Positions 41,830 through 45,470 of a stretch of DNA of 45,470 nt are shown here, piece by piece. Origin of the DNA: Acidobacteriaceae bacterium (GTDB taxonomy: Bacteria; Acidobacteriota; Terriglobia; Bryobacterales; Bryobacteraceae); NCBI GenBank assembly GCA_903970405.1, contig CAJCIT010000064.1:1-45470 (forward strand), given 5' to 3'. The notes below the pieces were generated by a model, which had not been told where the DNA came from, ran no database searches, and worked only from the letters and a program-made list of their open reading frames with translations. A program made the position numbers and the translations under genes. Within the stretch, counting starts at the first letter, position 1. The number at the start of each line of letters is the position of its first letter.

Positions 41830-43746
41830 TTGTGCGGCATCGCCGGTTTTACCCACAGTACGCGTGTGCCGAATCCCGCTCTGATCAGGCAGGCGATTAC
41901 GGCCATTTCGCATCGCGGTCCCGACCGTCAGGCCGTCTTTGAAACCAGGCTGATTTCGCTCGGCGCGGCGCGGCTTAAGATTATCGATCTTCAAACGGGC
42001 GATCAGCCCATGACGGCGGAGGACGGCGACGTAGTTATCGCCTTCAACGGCGAAGTCTATAACCACGCCGAACTGCGTGCGGAGTTGGAAGGACTGGGCC
42101 ACCGTTTTGAATCGCGCACGGATACGGAAGCGGTCCTGCGGGCGTTCTTGCAGTGGGATACGCAGTGTTTCTCGCGGCTGCGCGGGATGTTTGCGCTGGC
42201 CATCTGGCAGGAGTCGGCAAGACGCCTGGTTTTGGCGCGCGACCGGATTGGGATCAAGCCGCTGTATGTGGCGCGGCAGGGCGAGGAGATCTACTTCGGT
42301 TCAGAGCTGAAGACGATTTTCATTCACCCGGAGATCGAACGGCGCCTTGATCCGGCCGGGCTCGATTGCTGGCTGTCGCTCAATTATGTGCCATGCCCGA
42401 TGACCCTGGTGGAGGGTATCGAAAAGCTACGGCCGGGTCACTGGCTTGAGTGGCGTTCAGGCAAGGTTAAGACGGACGCGTACTGGAAGATTCCTTTCGG
42501 TCCGCCCACGCCGATCGCACGGCAGGACGCCGAACGAAAGCTCGATTCGCTGCTGAAACAGAGCGTCAGCGAGCATTTATTGTCGGATGTTCCGCTGGGA
42601 ATGTGGCTCAGCGGGGGCATCGATTCCTCCACGATTCTGCACTACGCGGCGGAACAATCGAGCGCTCCGCTACGGACCTTCTCCATTTCGTTTCTCGGCC
42701 GCAGCTTCGATGAATCGGAGAATATCGCACGCCTGGTTTCGCACTACGGGACAGTGCATGAGCAATTGGACCTGAACCCTGCTCTGGACCTCGCGGACAC
42801 GATTGAAGAGTTTGCGACCTATGCGGATGAGCCGAACGCCGATGCGGGAGCGCTGCCGGTCTGGTATTTATCGCGGATGACGCGGCAGAGCGCGACGGTG
42901 GCGCTGAGCGGAGAGGGCGCCGATGAACTGTTTGCCGGCTATGCCACGTACCGGGCGAATGTCCTGGCAAAGCGGGCACGGATGCTACCTTCGTTTGTGC
43001 TGCGAGCAGCGGGAGCAGTAGCGCGGCGGTTGCCGGTTTCCGACGAGAAGATCGGCTTCGAGTACAAAGTGAAGCGCTTTCTGGCGGGTTGCCGGATGCG
43101 GCCTGAGCAGGCTCACGTTTTCTGGAATGGGACGTTTTCCGCCGAGGAGAAGCGCCGCATCGCAGCCATGCCTCTTCCCGATGCTTTGGGCGGCATCGTT
43201 CAAGAACTCGCGGACCGCGGCGACAAGCTGGCGGCGTACCTTTGGTTCGATCAGAAGTATTACCTGCCCGACGACATTCTGGCAAAGGTGGACAGGATGA
43301 GCATGGCGCATTCAGTGGAAGTGCGGCCGCCGTTTCTAGACCACCGGATCGTTGAGTTCGCCGCTTCCCTGCCCGATGCACTGAAGATGGCCGGAACCCG
43401 GCAAAAGGTGGTGCTGCGGTCACTGATGAAGAATCGGCTTCCAGCCCCGGTCTTGGGACACAAGAAGATCGGTTTCGATATTCCGGCCCACGAATGGTTA
43501 CGGGGGCCGCTTCGGCCGTTGCTTGAAGAAATGCGGGCGGCGGGTGAAAAGGCGCATGGCGGAATACTGCTGGGCGGCGCGCTCAACGCGTGCATTGAGG
43601 ATCATCTTTCCCGGCGAGCCAACCTTGGCTACCACTTGTGGGGAATGCTGATTCTGTTTCTCTGGATGAGGAAATGGCAAATACAGACGAACACGGTTCA
43701 CACCGAACCTCTGCAATCGACTCTAGTCGCCTCTACTGGTATTTAG
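41830..43746 (+). CDS. asnB: Asparagine synthetase (glutamine-hydrolysing), class B
   Basis: A 638-aa ATP-dependent amidotransferase. It starts with TTG, giving MCGIAGF, so Cys2 is the N-terminal nucleophile of the glutaminase domain (also SHRGPD, FNGEVYNH, RDRIGIKPLY). The synthetase domain has the PP-loop SGGIDSS and LSGEGADELFAGY. GGAGAG lies 7 nt before the TTG. Homologues in glycan clusters often amidate sugar acids or lipid-linked intermediates instead of making free asparagine, which fits its glycosyltransferase neighbours. The next gene begins inside its last 73 bp. Confidence 0.92.
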   Translation: MCGIAGFTHSTRVPNPALIRQAITAISHRGPDRQAVFETRLISLGAARLKIIDLQTGDQPMTAEDGDVVIAFNGEVYNHAELRAELEGLGHRFESRTDTEAVLRAFLQWDTQCFSRLRGMFALAIWQESARRLVLARDRIGIKPLYVARQGEEIYFGSELKTIFIHPEIERRLDPAGLDCWLSLNYVPCPMTLVEGIEKLRPGHWLEWRSGKVKTDAYWKIPFGPPTPIARQDAERKLDSLLKQSVSEHLLSDVPLGMWLSGGIDSSTILHYAAEQSSAPLRTFSISFLGRSFDESENIARLVSHYGTVHEQLDLNPALDLADTIEEFATYADEPNADAGALPVWYLSRMTRQSATVALSGEGADELFAGYATYRANVLAKRARMLPSFVLRAAGAVARRLPVSDEKIGFEYKVKRFLAGCRMRPEQAHVFWNGTFSAEEKRRIAAMPLPDALGGIVQELADRGDKLAAYLWFDQKYYLPDDILAKVDRMSMAHSVEVRPPFLDHRIVEFAASLPDALKMAGTRQKVVLRSLMKNRLPAPVLGHKKIGFDIPAHEWLRGPLRPLLEEMRAAGEKAHGGILLGGALNACIEDHLSRRANLGYHLWGMLILFLWMRKWQIQTNTVHTEPLQSTLVASTGI

Positions 43747-45470
43747 CTGTTCTTCTTCCTGTTCTTGCCGTGTATGTAGGCTGCATGATTTCGCCGCCGT
43801 CCCTGATGGACGACGTGGATGCCGTGCAGGCGCAGATCGCGCGGAACATGCTGGATTCGGGCGATTGGGTGACGGCGCGGCTGGATGGCGTCGCCTATCT
43901 GGAGAAAGCGCCGCTGATCTATTGGGCAATCGCCGGCTGCTACAAGATTCTTGGCGTTCATGACTGGGTGGCGCGCATTCCCGTGGTTGTTTCGTCGGTG
44001 TTGCTCAGTTTGTTGACGGCGCAGTTCGGGGCGTGGGCGTTTGGACGGCGTGCCGGAATGCTTGCCGGTCTATGCCTCTCCACCTGCGTCGGGCTGTTTC
44101 TTTTTACGCGCATTCAGATTCCCGACGTGATGCTGACGGGGACAACGGCGCTGGCGATGTGGGCCTTTCTGCGCGCGCTGGATGATAGCGAGCCGCATCG
44201 ACGGCGCTGGGCGGTCACCATGGCCGTTTCGATGGGAACGGGCCTGCTCTTGAAGAGCCTGGTGGGCATACTGTTCCCGGTTGCCACCGCCTTCATCTAT
44301 CTCGCGGTGACGCGCCGCCTGCTCAGCTTACCCACGTGGAAAAGGCTGCAACCGTTTAGCGGGCTGCTGATCGTTCTGGCGGTGGCCGCGCCGTGGCATA
44401 TTCTGGCCGCCATCCGGAATCCGCCTCTCTGGGATTTCACCATGCACAGCGCGCCTGGCGAATACCACGGCTTCCTGTGGTTCTTCTTCATCAACGAGCA
44501 GTTGCTGCGATTCCTGAACCTCCGTTACCCGCATGACTACAGTACGGTTCCGCTCGCGTTGTTCTGGGGACTGCATTTGCTGTGGCTCTTTCCCTGGAGC
44601 GTTTACCTTCCTGCGATTGCGAAGCAGGGCTTCAAGCCGGTAGAGCGGGCGGGCGAGACACGGCTGCTGGCGCTCTGCTGGATCGGGTTTGTGCTGGTGT
44701 TCTTTACTTTTTCGACAACTCAGGAATACTACTCGATGCCGTGTTATCCGGCCCTCGCGTTGTTGCTGGGTTCGGCTATGGCAGCGGGCGGAGCGTGGAT
44801 CAGGCGGGGAACGCGCGTGCTCTTCGCAATCGCGCTGGCGGCGTGCGCCGTGACGCTGACGCTGTTCATTCTTTCGCGGAACTATCCAACGCCGGGTGAC
44901 ATTTCCGATGCCTTGATCTCACGGCCCGGAACGTACAAGCTTTCGCTTGACCACATGCTGGATTTGACAATGCCGTCATTCGCGTACCTTCGCTGGCCGC
45001 TGCTGGCGGCGTCAATCGCATTCTTTGCCGGGGCGGCGGGAACGCTTCGCGTATCCGGCCGGCGGGTTTTCGCGGCGGTGGCCGTGATGATGGTGCTGTT
45101 CTTCCAGGCTGCGCGGATGGCGCTGGTGGCGTTCGATCCATATCTGACGTCGCGGCCGCTGGCGGAGGCGCTGCGAAAGGCACCGCCCGGCGAGTTAGTT
45201 GTCGACCATCATTACTACACGTATTCATCGATCTTCTTTTACCTGAACCGTACGGCCTATCTACTGAACGGACGCACGAACAATCTGGTTTATGGCTCTT
45301 ATGCGCCGGATGCGCCGCCGGTGTTTCTGGACGATACGCAGTTTCGGGAAATGTGGCTGAAAGACCAACGGTGTTACATCGTGGCGGCGCGATCGAGACG
45401 CGAAGGACTGGAGACCCTGGTGGGAGCTGAGCACCTCAACGTGCTGACCCTGAGCGGAGGCAAGATGGTG
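43674..45470 (+). CDS. ArnT/PMT-like membrane glycosyltransferase (partial, runs off right edge)
   Basis: 599 codons are visible with no stop. The protein begins MANTDEHGSHRTSAIDSSRL, then a membrane helix, then the diagnostic first periplasmic loop SLMDDVDAVQAQIARNML and LDGVAYLEKAPLIYWAIAG (the Asp and K-x-P-L-x-Y-W motif of GT83/GT39 lipid-phosphate sugar transferases). About ten further membrane helices and TTQEYYSMPCYPALALLLG follow. Such enzymes move a sugar from an undecaprenyl carrier to lipid A or another surface molecule. The ATG at 43674 has GGATGAGGA directly upstream and overlaps asnB by 73 bp in another frame, so the two are coupled. Confidence 0.87.
   Translation, partial: MANTDEHGSHRTSAIDSSRLYWYLAVLLPVLAVYVGCMISPPSLMDDVDAVQAQIARNMLDSGDWVTARLDGVAYLEKAPLIYWAIAGCYKILGVHDWVARIPVVVSSVLLSLLTAQFGAWAFGRRAGMLAGLCLSTCVGLFLFTRIQIPDVMLTGTTALAMWAFLRALDDSEPHRRRWAVTMAVSMGTGLLLKSLVGILFPVATAFIYLAVTRRLLSLPTWKRLQPFSGLLIVLAVAAPWHILAAIRNPPLWDFTMHSAPGEYHGFLWFFFINEQLLRFLNLRYPHDYSTVPLALFWGLHLLWLFPWSVYLPAIAKQGFKPVERAGETRLLALCWIGFVLVFFTFSTTQEYYSMPCYPALALLLGSAMAAGGAWIRRGTRVLFAIALAACAVTLTLFILSRNYPTPGDISDALISRPGTYKLSLDHMLDLTMPSFAYLRWPLLAASIAFFAGAAGTLRVSGRRVFAAVAVMMVLFFQAARMALVAFDPYLTSRPLAEALRKAPPGELVVDHHYYTYSSIFFYLNRTAYLLNGRTNNLVYGSYAPDAPPVFLDDTQFREMWLKDQRCYIVAARSRREGLETLVGAEHLNVLTLSGGKMV

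Overview
The window is about 60% GC and looks like a chromosomal segment of an Acidobacteriota bacterium of the Bryobacter/Solibacter type. The signs are a ~1,190-residue Oar-like TonB-dependent receptor with an N-terminal carboxypeptidase-regulatory domain, a Tat-exported Gfo/Idh oxidoreductase, very large secreted proteins of no named family, and REP-like GTCGCTCCCTGACGG...GCGGCTC palindromes. This is inferred from gene content; no marker gene is present.

Region by region. (1) 1-900 is gene debris: an IS3-type transposase tail, the 3' part of a small protein gene, and the first 14 codons of a PIN-domain gene. (2) 902-5487 (minus) is a tight three-gene operon: a helix-rich protein, an AAA/ORC-like ATPase, and a fusion of a RecB/Cas4-type PD-(D/E)XK nuclease with an FtsK DNA translocase. 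It is bordered by debris on one side and REP repeats on the other and is the best candidate for an undescribed DNA-targeting (defence-like) system. (3) 5935-12000 holds a 69-aa protein and a 1,895-aa secreted protein. (4) 12619-18879 is cell-envelope biology: an Mla-type ABC ATPase, a MobA-like nucleotidyltransferase, an AMIN/Amidase_3 cell-wall amidase and a three-gene surface-polysaccharide operon (GT4, GT2, hexapeptide acyltransferase). (5) 19148-27195 holds an HPt protein, an ABC exporter whose permease is fused to an amidohydrolase, and a signalling cluster (degenerate HD-GYP response regulator, HDOD response regulator, PAS histidine kinase). (6) 27468-37089 is metabolism and uptake: Gfo/Idh oxidoreductase, membrane-anchored LuxR regulator, TonB receptor, and a divergent copper amine oxidase/APC permease pair.

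(7) 37291-40401 is a dense plus-strand tRNA array: 21 complete cloverleaves, all with encoded CCA, plus one degenerate copy. It is interrupted by an HNH endonuclease gene and two tiny reading frames, each ending in a strong terminator. Many of the tRNAs are abnormal: C33 instead of U33, swapped A54/U58 T-loops, and long variable arms combined with GAT or ACG anticodons. No Leu, Tyr or Cys anticodon is present, and there is no canonical Ser or Ile tRNA. This looks like an acquired, divergent tRNA set rather than the housekeeping one. (8) 40485-45470 holds an HpnI-like glycosyltransferase and, divergently, a class B asparagine synthetase translationally overlapped by an ArnT-like membrane glycosyltransferase that runs off the right edge.
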